From NCBI GenBank assembly GCA_016794345.1, contig JAEUKE010000070.1, positions 62,001 through 126,000 of the forward strand: a DNA stretch of 64,000 nucleotides. Reading direction: 5' to 3'. Shown here piece after piece: positions 18,065-26,920 of this stretch. A program made the translations under genes and the position numbers. The notes below the pieces were generated by a model. It was not told the DNA's origin, ran no database searches, and saw only the letters and a list, made by a program, of their open reading frames with translations. Positions within the stretch are counted from its first letter, which is position 1; each line of letters begins with the position of its first letter. This DNA comes from Myxococcales bacterium. GTDB lineage: Bacteria > Myxococcota_A > Polyangia > Polyangiales > Polyangiaceae.

Positions 18065-19492
18065 GTGAACGGTCCTCGCGCGTGGCTGACCGCCGGGTTC
18101 GCGGCGGCGCTCTGGCTCGTCTGCCAGCCCGAGCGCGACGCGCGCGCGGACGACGCCGCGCCCGCGACCGCCGGGCCGCTCGCCTCCGCCGCGCCGGCGC
18201 GCGCCGCGGCGCGCCTCTACGATCTCCCGAAGATCCTCGCGCTGGCCGACAAAAATCACCCGAACATCATGGCCGCGCGCGCCCGCCTGACGAAGTCGCG
18301 CAACCAGCTCGACGAAGCCCACTCGGCGCCGTTCAGCCAGTTCAAGATGGACGGCGGCGTGACCGTCATCCCCGAGCTGCGCGGCACCGCGTCGTACAGC
18401 CCGGACAACGAGGTGCAGATCGCGACCTCGGCCGGCGTCGCGCTCGGCTGGCGTGTCGGGCTGCAGGGTGTCTTGCCGGTGTGGACCTTCGGGAAGATCG
18501 GCCACCTGTGGGACGCCGCCGAGGAGAACGTGAAGCTCCACGCAGCCAGCGTGGAGAAGGAGCGCGATCTCGTCCGGCTCGAGGTGAGGCGCGCCTACTA
18601 CGGCCTGCAGCTCGCGCGAGACGCGAAGCTCCTCCTCGCCGATGTGAAGAAGCAGCTGAGCGACGCCGAGAAGGCGCTCGACGAGAAGGTAAAGAAGGAC
18701 GAGGCCGACCCGATCGATCTATTGAAGCTCCAAACGTTTGCCACCGAGATCGAGGTGCGCGAGTCGGAGGCCGACCGCTACGCCGAAGCGGCGCTCGCCG
18801 GGCTGCGCTTCTACGCGGGGGAGCCGCGCCTCGACATCCCCGACGTGCCGCTCTCCCCCCCGAGACATGCCTTGCTCGGCGTCGAGCGCTACGTCGCGGC
18901 CGCCCAAGCCCATCGGCCCGAGGTCGCGGAGGCACGCCACGGCCTCGCCGCGCGGGAGGCGCAGGTTCGCCTCGCGGAATCCGACTTCTATCCGGACATC
19001 GGCCTCGGCCTCGCCGTCGGCGTCGGCGTCGCCCCCGACGTGGACGACCAGCTCGACCCGTTTGCGTACGACCCGGCGAACTATTTCCGTTACGGCGTCG
19101 GCCTCGTCTTCCAGTGGAACCTCGACTTCGTGCCGAAGGCCGCCAGGCTAAGGCAGGCGAAGAGCGATCTCGCGGAGGTGGGCGCGCTCCGCCGGCTCGC
19201 CTCCAGCGGGGTCGGCGCCGAGGTCGAGGCGACCTACGCGGAGGTCCGCGACTGGCAGAGGCGTCGCGCGGCCTACGTGAAGTCGGTGGGGTTCGCGAAG
19301 AAGTGGCTCATCCGCGTGCAGCAAGGGATCGACGTCGGGACCATCGAGGACAAGGAGCTGCTCGAGCCCGCCAAGGCTTACGCGCTCGGTCGCTTCAACG
19401 TGCTGAACGCCACGATGGAGCTCGACCTCGCCATGGCGAAGCTCGCGCGCGCGACGGGCTGGGACGCGATCGCGCCGGACGGCAAGCCGTAA
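18065..19492 (+). CDS. TolC-family outer membrane efflux protein
   Basis: GTG at 18065 opens a Sec signal peptide (AWLTAGFAAALWLVCQPERDARA). The 475-residue protein has the duplicated, long-helix layout of outer membrane efflux proteins: an N-terminal helix pair starting at ALADKNHPNIMAARARLTKSRNQLDEA and a second beginning at AAQAHRPEVAEARHGLAAREAQVRLAESDFYP, with beta strands such as YFRYGVGLVFQWNLDF. TolC homologues form the trimeric outer-membrane duct of type I export or RND pumps. No pump or membrane-fusion partner is adjacent, so its partner must be encoded elsewhere. A TAGCTT box lies 8 bases before the start. Confidence 0.85.
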   Translation: MNGPRAWLTAGFAAALWLVCQPERDARADDAAPATAGPLASAAPARAAARLYDLPKILALADKNHPNIMAARARLTKSRNQLDEAHSAPFSQFKMDGGVTVIPELRGTASYSPDNEVQIATSAGVALGWRVGLQGVLPVWTFGKIGHLWDAAEENVKLHAASVEKERDLVRLEVRRAYYGLQLARDAKLLLADVKKQLSDAEKALDEKVKKDEADPIDLLKLQTFATEIEVRESEADRYAEAALAGLRFYAGEPRLDIPDVPLSPPRHALLGVERYVAAAQAHRPEVAEARHGLAAREAQVRLAESDFYPDIGLGLAVGVGVAPDVDDQLDPFAYDPANYFRYGVGLVFQWNLDFVPKAARLRQAKSDLAEVGALRRLASSGVGAEVEATYAEVRDWQRRRAAYVKSVGFAKKWLIRVQQGIDVGTIEDKELLEPAKAYALGRFNVLNATMELDLAMAKLARATGWDAIAPDGKP

Positions 19493-19544
19493 GAAGGGAT
19501 TTGCGCCCCCGGTGGGCGCGGCCTGAAGCATAATCGCGCGCCGC

Positions 19545-22133
19545 ATGGCCAAGACCGACGAGCGCCCCGAGAAGCCGGCCGAGCGGACCGGAACGCTCCG
19601 AGGGGTCGGCACGGAGCTCGAGAAGCTCGGCATCCTCCCGAGGCCGCTCGCCGCGCCGCCGCCCGCAGCGTCGCCGCCTCCGCCGGAGGAGCCCGTCGAG
19701 CCGACCGCCGCCCTCGCGCCGGGCATGATCGTCGCGGGCAAGTTCGCGCTCGTGAAGCTCGTCGCCGAAGGCGGGCTGTCGCAGGTCTTCGAGGCGGAGG
19801 ACACGCTCGTCGGGCGGCGCGTCGCCATCAAGGTGCTCATGCCCGAGCACGCCAAGAGCGCGGACATCGTGAGGCGCTTCCGGCTCGAGGCCCACGCGAC
19901 GGCGCTGGTCGGCCACCCAAACGTCGTCACCATCTACGAGGTCGGCCGGCGCAGCGACGGCTCGCTCTACATCGTGCAGGAGCTGCTCTCGGGACCGACC
20001 CTCCACGCGTACCGGCAGACCTGGGGCCGCCTGACGGAGGACGAGGCCCTCCGCATCGTGGGGCCGATCTCGGGCGCGCTCGCCACCGCACACGCCCAGG
20101 GCGTCGTCCATCGCGACGTGAAGTCGGCGAACATCATCCTCGCCAAGGTTCCCTTCGCCGACGTCGTGCCGAAGCTCATCGACTTCGGCGTCGCCCGCGT
20201 GCAGACGCCGCGCGGCGGCTCCAAGACCACCGTGCGGACGCTGCTCGGGACCGCGCACTACATGTCGCCCGAGCAAGCGCTGGGCGAGTCCTGGGTGGAC
20301 GGCCGCACGGACGTGTGGGCCATGGGCGTCGTGCTCTACGAGATGCTGACGGGGACGTATCCCTTCGACGGCACGAACGAGCACGCCATCCTGGCGAAGG
20401 TCCTCGAGGCGCCCGTCCCGCGTATCGAAGAGCGCTGCCCTGGCTTGCGACCCGGCCTCGCCGCGCTCGTGCACGGGGCGCTCGAGCGCGACGCGGAGAA
20501 GCGGCCCACCATGCGTGCGCTCCATGATGAGGCCCTGCGGCTCGCCGCGACGACGTCGACCGTGATGGCCACGCCGACGCCCCCACCTCGCGTCATCGAG
20601 CAGAAGCCCGCCGAGATCGCGGAGTCGCTCCGCAGCATGCCGCCGCCTGGGCGGCGGCTCGCGCTCGAGCTCACCGATCCCGAGACCGACGGGCACGCCG
20701 ACGAGGAGCCGGAGGAGCTGGCCGAAGGCGACTACGAAGAGGTCGAGGAGATCTCGCTCGATCCCGACGTCGAGGCGCCCCTCGACAGCGGCCGAGCCCC
20801 GAGCCCCGATTGGCTGCGAGGCACCTCACAGGTCGCCAGCGATTTCGCGCGGCACCGGGGCGCGAACGCAAACGATCTGCTCCATCGGTTCACCGACGCC
20901 GCGCTCCGCGCGCTCTCGCTGAACGCCCTGGAGGACGCGGTGTCACACGCCGAGACCGCGCTCGCTTGTGGGCCCGATTCGGAGGACGCCGCGCAGCTCC
21001 ACCAGGTGCAGGCGATCGCCCGGCTCTGGCTCGGCTCGTTCGCCCGCGCGGAGGCGAGCGCCTACGCCGCCCTCCGTATCCTCCCGGTCGGCAGCACCGG
21101 CTGGTACGCGGCTTTTGGGCACGTCGCGCTCGCGCGCGCCGCGCTCGGCGAGCTCGACGCCGTGCCCGACATGATCTCGGCCCTCGCCTCGCAGGCCACG
21201 CTGCGCTTCAACGCGGCGCACGTGATCGCCGTCGCGCGGCTGTCGATCGCGATGATCCGGGCGGGCCTGCTCAACGAGGCGAGGCAGCTCGTGCGCAGCA
21301 TGCGCGACCGGATGGACAGGGATGCGCAGAGCCAGCCCGTCGTCTACGCCTGGCTCGACTGCGCCTTCGCCGAGCGCGCCGCCTTCGTCGGCGATCCTTC
21401 GCGCGAGCTCTCCCGGCGGGCCTCGGCGCTCGAGCGCTTCACGGCCGCGGGCGACGTGCGCAACGCCTGCCAGGAGCGAGCCAACCTCGGCGCGGTCTTC
21501 CTGGCGCTCGGCGAGCTCGAGGAGGCCGAGCGGCTCCTGCGCGAGTCGCTCCGCGTGGCCATCCCCATGAAGCTCCACGTCGCGCACGTCATCGAGACGC
21601 ACCTCGCCCTCGCCGCGCACCGCGCCGGCGACACAGATCGCGCGCTGAGCCTGATCTCGACGGCCCTCGACGGGATCGCGGGCTCCGGCGACCGCCGCGC
21701 GGACGCACACGCGCGCATCGTGCTCGCGCTCGTCCACGAGCGGCGGTCCGATCTCGAAGCGGCCTTCGAGGCCGCGAGCCACGCCGTCAGCGGCGCCGAG
21801 CCTTACCCCGAGCTGCTCGCGCACGCGCTCGGCACACGGGCGAGCGTCTACTTGCGCTGCGATCAGCCCGCCGAGGCGCTCGACGACTGCACGCGGGCCT
21901 TCGCGCTCTTGACCCAATACGGCGGAGCCGGCCCCGGCGAGGCCCGCATCCGGCTCAGCCACGCGCTCGCCCTGCGCCACTCGGGGGACGCCGAGTCCGC
22001 CCACCGCCGCGCGCTCGACGCGCGCGATCGGATCCTGGCGCTCGGACAACGCCTCGTCGATCCGCACCACCGCCGGAGCTTCTTCGAGCGCGTGCCGGAG
22101 AACGTGCAGATCCTCGCGCTCTCGCGCGGCTGA
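19545..22133 (+). CDS. Ser/Thr protein kinase with TPR region
   Basis: An 862-residue cytoplasmic kinase. After a Pro-rich N-terminus the kinase domain (about 60-330) has VAEGGLSQVFEAED, AIKVLM, HRDVKSANIIL, LIDFGVARV and GTAHYMSPEQA. Residues from about 440 onward are all-helical, with repeated TPR-like pairs (ALNALEDAVSHAETALACGP, NLGAVFLALGELEEAERLLR, AHALGTRASVYLRCDQPAEALDDCTRAFAL). No membrane span is seen. This kinase-plus-TPR architecture is common in Polyangiales, where TPRs probably recruit targets. CATAAT lies 10 bases before the ATG. It converges with the degenerate NtrC gene. Confidence 0.9.
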   Translation: MAKTDERPEKPAERTGTLRGVGTELEKLGILPRPLAAPPPAASPPPPEEPVEPTAALAPGMIVAGKFALVKLVAEGGLSQVFEAEDTLVGRRVAIKVLMPEHAKSADIVRRFRLEAHATALVGHPNVVTIYEVGRRSDGSLYIVQELLSGPTLHAYRQTWGRLTEDEALRIVGPISGALATAHAQGVVHRDVKSANIILAKVPFADVVPKLIDFGVARVQTPRGGSKTTVRTLLGTAHYMSPEQALGESWVDGRTDVWAMGVVLYEMLTGTYPFDGTNEHAILAKVLEAPVPRIEERCPGLRPGLAALVHGALERDAEKRPTMRALHDEALRLAATTSTVMATPTPPPRVIEQKPAEIAESLRSMPPPGRRLALELTDPETDGHADEEPEELAEGDYEEVEEISLDPDVEAPLDSGRAPSPDWLRGTSQVASDFARHRGANANDLLHRFTDAALRALSLNALEDAVSHAETALACGPDSEDAAQLHQVQAIARLWLGSFARAEASAYAALRILPVGSTGWYAAFGHVALARAALGELDAVPDMISALASQATLRFNAAHVIAVARLSIAMIRAGLLNEARQLVRSMRDRMDRDAQSQPVVYAWLDCAFAERAAFVGDPSRELSRRASALERFTAAGDVRNACQERANLGAVFLALGELEEAERLLRESLRVAIPMKLHVAHVIETHLALAAHRAGDTDRALSLISTALDGIAGSGDRRADAHARIVLALVHERRSDLEAAFEAASHAVSGAEPYPELLAHALGTRASVYLRCDQPAEALDDCTRAFALLTQYGGAGPGEARIRLSHALALRHSGDAESAHRRALDARDRILALGQRLVDPHHRRSFFERVPENVQILALSRG

Positions 22134-22143
22134 CCGGACCGGC

Positions 22144-23490
22144 TCAGCCGCGGCGCACGCGCCGCAGGAGCCTGCGCATGTTGGCCGGGTCCATGCCGGC
22201 GACGCGAGCGGCTTGTGAGACGTTGCCGCCCGCGTGGGCCAAGACGCGCTCCACGTACGCCTTCTCGAACGCGCGGAGCACACGCTCGCGCTCGCTCGCG
22301 TAGGTGAGCGGCTCCGGCGCGGGCCCCGCGTCGCCGCCAGCGGGCAGGCCGAGGTCGCCGGGACGGATCACCCCGTCGGACGAGGAGGTGACGGCGCGCA
22401 CGACAGCCGCCTCCAGATCCCAGGCGTTCGCCGCGAACGGGAAGCTCTTGATGGCGCGGATGGCCTCGCGGGAGAAACGCGCCGGCGAAAGACCGAAGCG
22501 CTCCGAGGCGCTCTTGGCGAAGAGCTGCGCCAGGAGCGCGGTGTCGTCTTGGCGAACGGACAGCGGCGGCAGATCGACGAGGTGCGCCGCGAGCCGGAAG
22601 AACAGCTCGCGGGAGAAGCGGCCCCTCGCGACGTCCTCGCGGAGGCTCGGCGCCGCCGTCGAGATCACGCGGGCTTGCGCGCGCTCCACCCACTCGCGGA
22701 GGGCGGACTGGGCCTCTGCTGACGCGGACTCGACCCTCACGAGAATGACGGTAGTGTCTTCGTTTGCGTGCGCCAGCCGAGCCGAGAGATCGTCGGGCTC
22801 GAGCCCTTCGAGCTCCACCTCGACGAGCCCGCGCCGAGATCCGCGCGCGTGAACCGACCGCGCGAGCGTGCGTTTGCCGGTGCCGGTCTCGCCCAGGATG
22901 GCGAGCGGCGCGCGCGACGACGCCACCGACAACGCCTTGCGGAGCGCGGCGCGCCCCAGCGGCGAGGTCGCCGCAAACGGGACGGGCTCGACGCCAGCCC
23001 CCCGCGGGATGGCGGCCGACCGACCGCCGACGGCGCTCGCCGCCAGGAGGGCGAGCCCCAGCGGCGGCCGCTCGGATCGCTCCACCGCGGCGAACGCGCG
23101 CTCGAGGAGGGCCTCCGCGCTCGCCGGCTGGTCGCGCGCCACGATCGCCACGAACGGCGGCGGATCGACCAGGTCCGAGAGCAGCTCGTCCGCCGCCTCG
23201 GGGGACGCGAGGACGAGATCCGCCTCCGCCGGCAACAGGGCGCGCGCGGCGCCAGCGCCCTCCGCCGTGAGCACCTCGAAATGCGCCTCCAGGAGCGCGC
23301 GCGCCCAAGCTCGCCGCAACGACGCGTCGGGGTCGACGAGGAGCACCCGACCGAGCTTTTTTTCGCTCGGGCTACGGAACGCTGTCAACGTCCGGCGCGT
23401 CCCACACCTCGTCCTTCGCGTCAATCCGCAGGGCTCGCTCGCGCCGCGCGCAGCGTCGGCGGTGCCGTCTCCTTTTGCTCCGTCCGGCAT
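22144..23490 (-). CDS. Degenerate NtrC-family regulator
   Basis: The 448-residue product has a receiver-like domain (VLLVDPDASLRRAWARALLEAHFEVL) whose usual phospho-acceptor position reads ADLVLASP, with no aspartate; an AAA+ core with an intact Walker A (GETGTGK) but no GAFTGA loop and no DE Walker B (VILVRVESAS); and a C-terminal Fis-type helix-turn-helix (GGNVSQAARVAGMDPANMRRLLRR). It can probably bind DNA, but should neither be phosphorylated nor activate sigma-54 in the standard way. The ATG at 23490 is only 20 bases from the divergent bactofilin start; a later start such as TTG at 23388 would leave room for promoters. Target genes are unknown. Confidence 0.8.
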   Translation of the reverse strand: MPDGAKGDGTADAARGASEPCGLTRRTRCGTRRTLTAFRSPSEKKLGRVLLVDPDASLRRAWARALLEAHFEVLTAEGAGAARALLPAEADLVLASPEAADELLSDLVDPPPFVAIVARDQPASAEALLERAFAAVERSERPPLGLALLAASAVGGRSAAIPRGAGVEPVPFAATSPLGRAALRKALSVASSRAPLAILGETGTGKRTLARSVHARGSRRGLVEVELEGLEPDDLSARLAHANEDTTVILVRVESASAEAQSALREWVERAQARVISTAAPSLREDVARGRFSRELFFRLAAHLVDLPPLSVRQDDTALLAQLFAKSASERFGLSPARFSREAIRAIKSFPFAANAWDLEAAVVRAVTSSSDGVIRPGDLGLPAGGDAGPAPEPLTYASERERVLRAFEKAYVERVLAHAGGNVSQAARVAGMDPANMRRLLRRVRRG

Positions 23491-23510
23491 CTTGTGCGAA
23501 AGGCAGACAC

Positions 23511-23975
23511 ATGGAGAGCTACGGCGGTCCGGGCGACACGGCGCGCGCGGGTGCCGTTCGACCCACCGAGATCACGGCGCTCCTCGGCCGCGGCACCGCG
23601 TTCGAAGGCAAGCTCCATTTCGTGGGGCGCGTGCGCATCGACGGGCACTTCGTGGGCGACATCCGCGGCGAAGACGTGCTCGTGATCGGCGAGGGCGCGA
23701 AGGTCGAAGGGACGATCGAGGTCCACACCTGCATCGTCACGGCGGGCGAGGTCTACGCCGACATCCGCGCCCGCGACGCGATCGAGCTCTACCCGCCCGC
23801 GAAGGTGGTCGGCTCGCTCCACGCGCCCGCCGTGTTCATCGATCGCGGCGTCCAGTTCGAGGGCAGCTGCACGATGGCCCCGCTGCCCGAGCGGACGACG
23901 CCGACCGGGCCCCCGCCGGACGAACGCCCGCCGGAGCCGGCGCCGCGAACCGACCCCGACCCGAGCACGGCGTGA
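23511..23975 (+). CDS. Bactofilin
   Basis: A 154-residue polymer-forming cytoskeletal protein. The core (about 20-125) is the DUF583 beta-helix: short Gly-turn strands such as GKLHFVGRVRIDGHFVGDIRGED, VLVIGEGAKVEGTIEVHT and AIELYPPAKVVGSLHA; disordered Pro-rich ends flank it. In myxobacteria bactofilins such as BacM and BacP form fibres that shape cells or place polarity and chromosome-segregation proteins. AAAGG lies 8 bases before the ATG. Its stop overlaps the start of addB as GTGA, so it heads a bactofilin-addB-addA operon. Confidence 0.9.
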   Translation: MESYGGPGDTARAGAVRPTEITALLGRGTAFEGKLHFVGRVRIDGHFVGDIRGEDVLVIGEGAKVEGTIEVHTCIVTAGEVYADIRARDAIELYPPAKVVGSLHAPAVFIDRGVQFEGSCTMAPLPERTTPTGPPPDERPPEPAPRTDPDPSTA

Positions 23976-26920
23976 GCTCCGGGCGGCGCGAGACGACCTC
24001 GTCCGAGCCGTTCGTCCTCGTGCCCACCGAGCGGCACGTCGAGCGCGCACGCGCCGAAGGTGTGGTGAGCCGGAGACGATTTTTCGGCCGGCTCGCCGCC
24101 GAGCTCCACCCCGAGGTCACCCCGGCGACCGGCGCCCTCGTGCGGCTCGCGTGTCGCGCGGCGCTCGGCGCCGCGTCGACGTCGCCTGCGCTCTCGCGTC
24201 TCTTCGACGCGAGCAGCGCGGAGCGAACGGCGCTCGTCTCCGCCCTCGACGCGACGATCGGCGCGCTGCGCGAGGCCGGCGCGACGCCGGGCGACCTCGG
24301 GCAGACGCGGACCACACGCGGGGCCGAGCTGGGCGAGCTGCTCGCGAGCGTGGACGACAAGCTCGCCTCCCTCCGCCGCGCGGACGAGCGCGCGCTGCTC
24401 GCTCCAGCGGACGTCGAGCGCGCCTGGTCGGTCGGCGATCGTGGCCCCGTGATCGTGGAAGGCACGGCCCATCTCGGCGGAGCGCTCCTGGATCTCCTGC
24501 TCGCGATCCATCGCGGCCACCTGAACGCGCAAGGCCTCGGCGTGAGGGTCCGGCTGCCTCGCTTCGACGACCCCGAGCACCCGATGTCGCTCCTCGCCGC
24601 GTCGCTCGAGCGCCGGCTCGCCTCCGAGCCGGACGCGCTCGAGATCGAGTGGCTCGACCCTCCGGAGCAGACTTGCCATGTCGTCGAGGCGCACAGCCCG
24701 GCGGCCGAGGCGCGCGCCGCGGTCGCTCGCGTGCTCGCCGCGCTGGACGACGGCGCCGCGCCGGAGGCCATCGCCATCTGCGTGCCGCCCGGGGACGAGG
24801 CGATCCTCTCGCCGCTCCGCGCCGCGCTCGCCGAGGCCCGCGTCCCCTTCTCCGAAGATACGGGCCGCCCGGCGACCTCCATCCCCGAGGTGCGCGCTGC
24901 GCTGTCGCTCCTCAACATGGCCTCGCGCACAATCACGCGCGACGGGCTGGTCGAGCTCCTGCGCCTGCCGGGCCTGCACGCCGGCGCGTTCGTCGGCGCG
25001 CCGGGCGAGGTCGAAGCAGCCGGCCAGGCCGCGCGGCTGGCGCACGAGCTCCGACAGATCTCCATCGTGCGCGACACGACGGGCGACGGCTTCGTCGAGG
25101 CGCTCCGCGCGGCCAAGCAGGATCACCAGCTCGACTGGGCCGCGGACGCCACCGCGCGCCTCTGCCACGCGATCACCTCGCTCCGCGATCGAGGTGGGCT
25201 CGCGCCGGTCGCGCGCGCCTGGCTCGATCTGATCTCGCGGATGCGGCTCGGCGACCCGTCGGCGCGGGAGATCGCCTACGCCCTGCGCTCGAGCTCGACC
25301 TCGCCCCTGGCCGCGCTCGGCGAGGGCGCCGTCGGCCTGCGCCTGCTCCGGCGGGTGACGGAGGAGCTCGTCGCGGCAGGCGAGGCGCTCGGCGGCGAGG
25401 GGCTCGATCGTTTCAGCACCGAGGACCTGCTCTCCGAGGTGGAGCGCGCCGCGCTGGGCGCGCGCACCACGGCCCCGGGCGCGTCGGCGCGCGCGGGCGC
25501 CGTGCGCGTGGGCCGCCCGAGAGAGATCGCAGGCTCCGACAACGACCTCGTCGTCGTGACGCGCCTCGCGACCGGCGGCTACCGGCCGAGCCGCGGCTCG
25601 CTCCTCCTGGACGAGGCGACCCGCCGAGCGCTGCCGCCGAGCCGCCGGCCCCCTTCTTACGCCGAGCGTGCGCTCGCTGCCGAAGCCGAGCTCGAGTGGG
25701 TCGTCCGGTCGGCCGGCCGCGTCGTCCTCACCTACGCGACCCATGACGCAGACGGCCGCGAGGCGGAGCCGGCCCACGCTTCGGTCGGGCGTCACCTCGC
25801 CGCCGGCGCGACGCGCTCGGTCGAGCCCGCGTCGCGGCTCTCGCTCGCGGCGAGCATCCTCTCTCCACGCGGCAGGGAGCTCGTGGAGCTCGCAAACGGC
25901 GCGCCGCCGGCCAGCGACCTCGTCTCGCGCGTCGCGATCGAGAGATCGCGCCTCCAGTTCTTCCTCGACCCGCGCAGCGCGCCCGGCCCCCACTCGGGCC
26001 GCGTCGAGCCCTCCGAGACGGACGACCTGAGGCGGCGCTTCGGCGGCAGCTCACCTGACAATGCTGTCACGGTCGTCGCGATCGAGGCCGCGGCGGCTTG
26101 CCCGTTCAAGGCCTTTGCAGGCCGCGCGCTCATGGCGCGCCAGCTGGAGGAGGTGTCGGACCCGCTCGGTCCGCGCGAGCGGGGCGACCTCGTCCACCGA
26201 GCCCTCTTCGCCGCTTACGAGGCCGACGCGGCGCTCCCGCCGAGCGCCGACCGCGCGACGCGCCTGCGCGAGGCGCGGCAGGCCGCCGAGCGCGCCGTCG
26301 AGCTCGACAAGCCGAGCGGCCCGCTGCGCTTCGAGGGCAAGCGACGGATCGTGGAGGAGGTCGTGGAGCTCCTGGCCGACGAGCTCGAGCACGGCTCCGA
26401 CCTACGCTACCGCTACGGCGAACGCCGCTTCGGGCTGGGCGAGGCGGAGCCCTGGGGCGCGCTCGCCATCCCGCACGAGCGCGCGGCGGACCCTGTCTGG
26501 GTGGAAGGGCGCATCGATCGCGTGGATCTGTCCCCGGACGGACGGCGCGCCCGCGTCGTCGACTACAAGACGGCCAAGACGCTCCCGTCGATGAAGGCGC
26601 TGGGCGAGAGCGCGTTCCAGCTTCCGCTCTACGCCAGGGTCGTCGCGCGCCAGAGGCCCGCCGAGCTCACCGTCGCGTACGTGTCGGCCGCGGCCATCCT
26701 CGCGGGGCAACGCAAGCGCGACGCGGCGACGCCGCTCCCGACCGAGGCCCTCGACAACGCCGCGGAGCGAGCCGCGGCGGTCGTCCGGAGCGTCTGGTCG
26801 GGGCGCGTCCCGCCTCGCCCAGCGCACCCCTCGGCCTGTCGGAAGTGTGCGGCGCGCGACCTATGCCGCAAGCCCGCGGTGGTTCCGGCCTCCGACGACG
26901 ACGACGGAGCGGGCGCGTGA
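23972..26920 (+). CDS. addB: AddB-like nuclease subunit (PD-(D/E)XK, Fe-S)
   Basis: The GTG at 23972 overlaps the bactofilin stop; the frame is open far upstream but those codons lie over other genes. The 982-residue protein resembles AddB/RexB: a helicase-like N-terminal part without a Walker A motif, then a C-terminal RecB-type nuclease with GRIDRVDLSPDG and VVDYKTAKT (catalytic Asp and Glu/Lys positions). The iron-sulfur cysteines are placed as in AddB: one in AAACPFKAFAG and three in SACRKCAARDLCRKP near the end. With AddA it would process double-strand DNA ends for recombination. It overlaps addA by GTGA, as expected for a stoichiometric complex. Confidence 0.85.
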   Translation: MSSGRRETTSSEPFVLVPTERHVERARAEGVVSRRRFFGRLAAELHPEVTPATGALVRLACRAALGAASTSPALSRLFDASSAERTALVSALDATIGALREAGATPGDLGQTRTTRGAELGELLASVDDKLASLRRADERALLAPADVERAWSVGDRGPVIVEGTAHLGGALLDLLLAIHRGHLNAQGLGVRVRLPRFDDPEHPMSLLAASLERRLASEPDALEIEWLDPPEQTCHVVEAHSPAAEARAAVARVLAALDDGAAPEAIAICVPPGDEAILSPLRAALAEARVPFSEDTGRPATSIPEVRAALSLLNMASRTITRDGLVELLRLPGLHAGAFVGAPGEVEAAGQAARLAHELRQISIVRDTTGDGFVEALRAAKQDHQLDWAADATARLCHAITSLRDRGGLAPVARAWLDLISRMRLGDPSAREIAYALRSSSTSPLAALGEGAVGLRLLRRVTEELVAAGEALGGEGLDRFSTEDLLSEVERAALGARTTAPGASARAGAVRVGRPREIAGSDNDLVVVTRLATGGYRPSRGSLLLDEATRRALPPSRRPPSYAERALAAEAELEWVVRSAGRVVLTYATHDADGREAEPAHASVGRHLAAGATRSVEPASRLSLAASILSPRGRELVELANGAPPASDLVSRVAIERSRLQFFLDPRSAPGPHSGRVEPSETDDLRRRFGGSSPDNAVTVVAIEAAAACPFKAFAGRALMARQLEEVSDPLGPRERGDLVHRALFAAYEADAALPPSADRATRLREARQAAERAVELDKPSGPLRFEGKRRIVEEVVELLADELEHGSDLRYRYGERRFGLGEAEPWGALAIPHERAADPVWVEGRIDRVDLSPDGRRARVVDYKTAKTLPSMKALGESAFQLPLYARVVARQRPAELTVAYVSAAAILAGQRKRDAATPLPTEALDNAAERAAAVVRSVWSGRVPPRPAHPSACRKCAARDLCRKPAVVPASDDDDGAGA

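Noticed and set aside
23370-23390. TTGACA on the minus strand as a -35 box for the NtrC-like gene
   Set aside because: No -10 element lies at 16-18 bases, and the site is within the coding frame as read from 23490.
22868-23971. N-terminal extension of addB across the regulator and bactofilin genes
   Set aside because: AddB homology begins after 23972, where a GTGA overlap gives a natural start; the upstream part only mirrors other genes.
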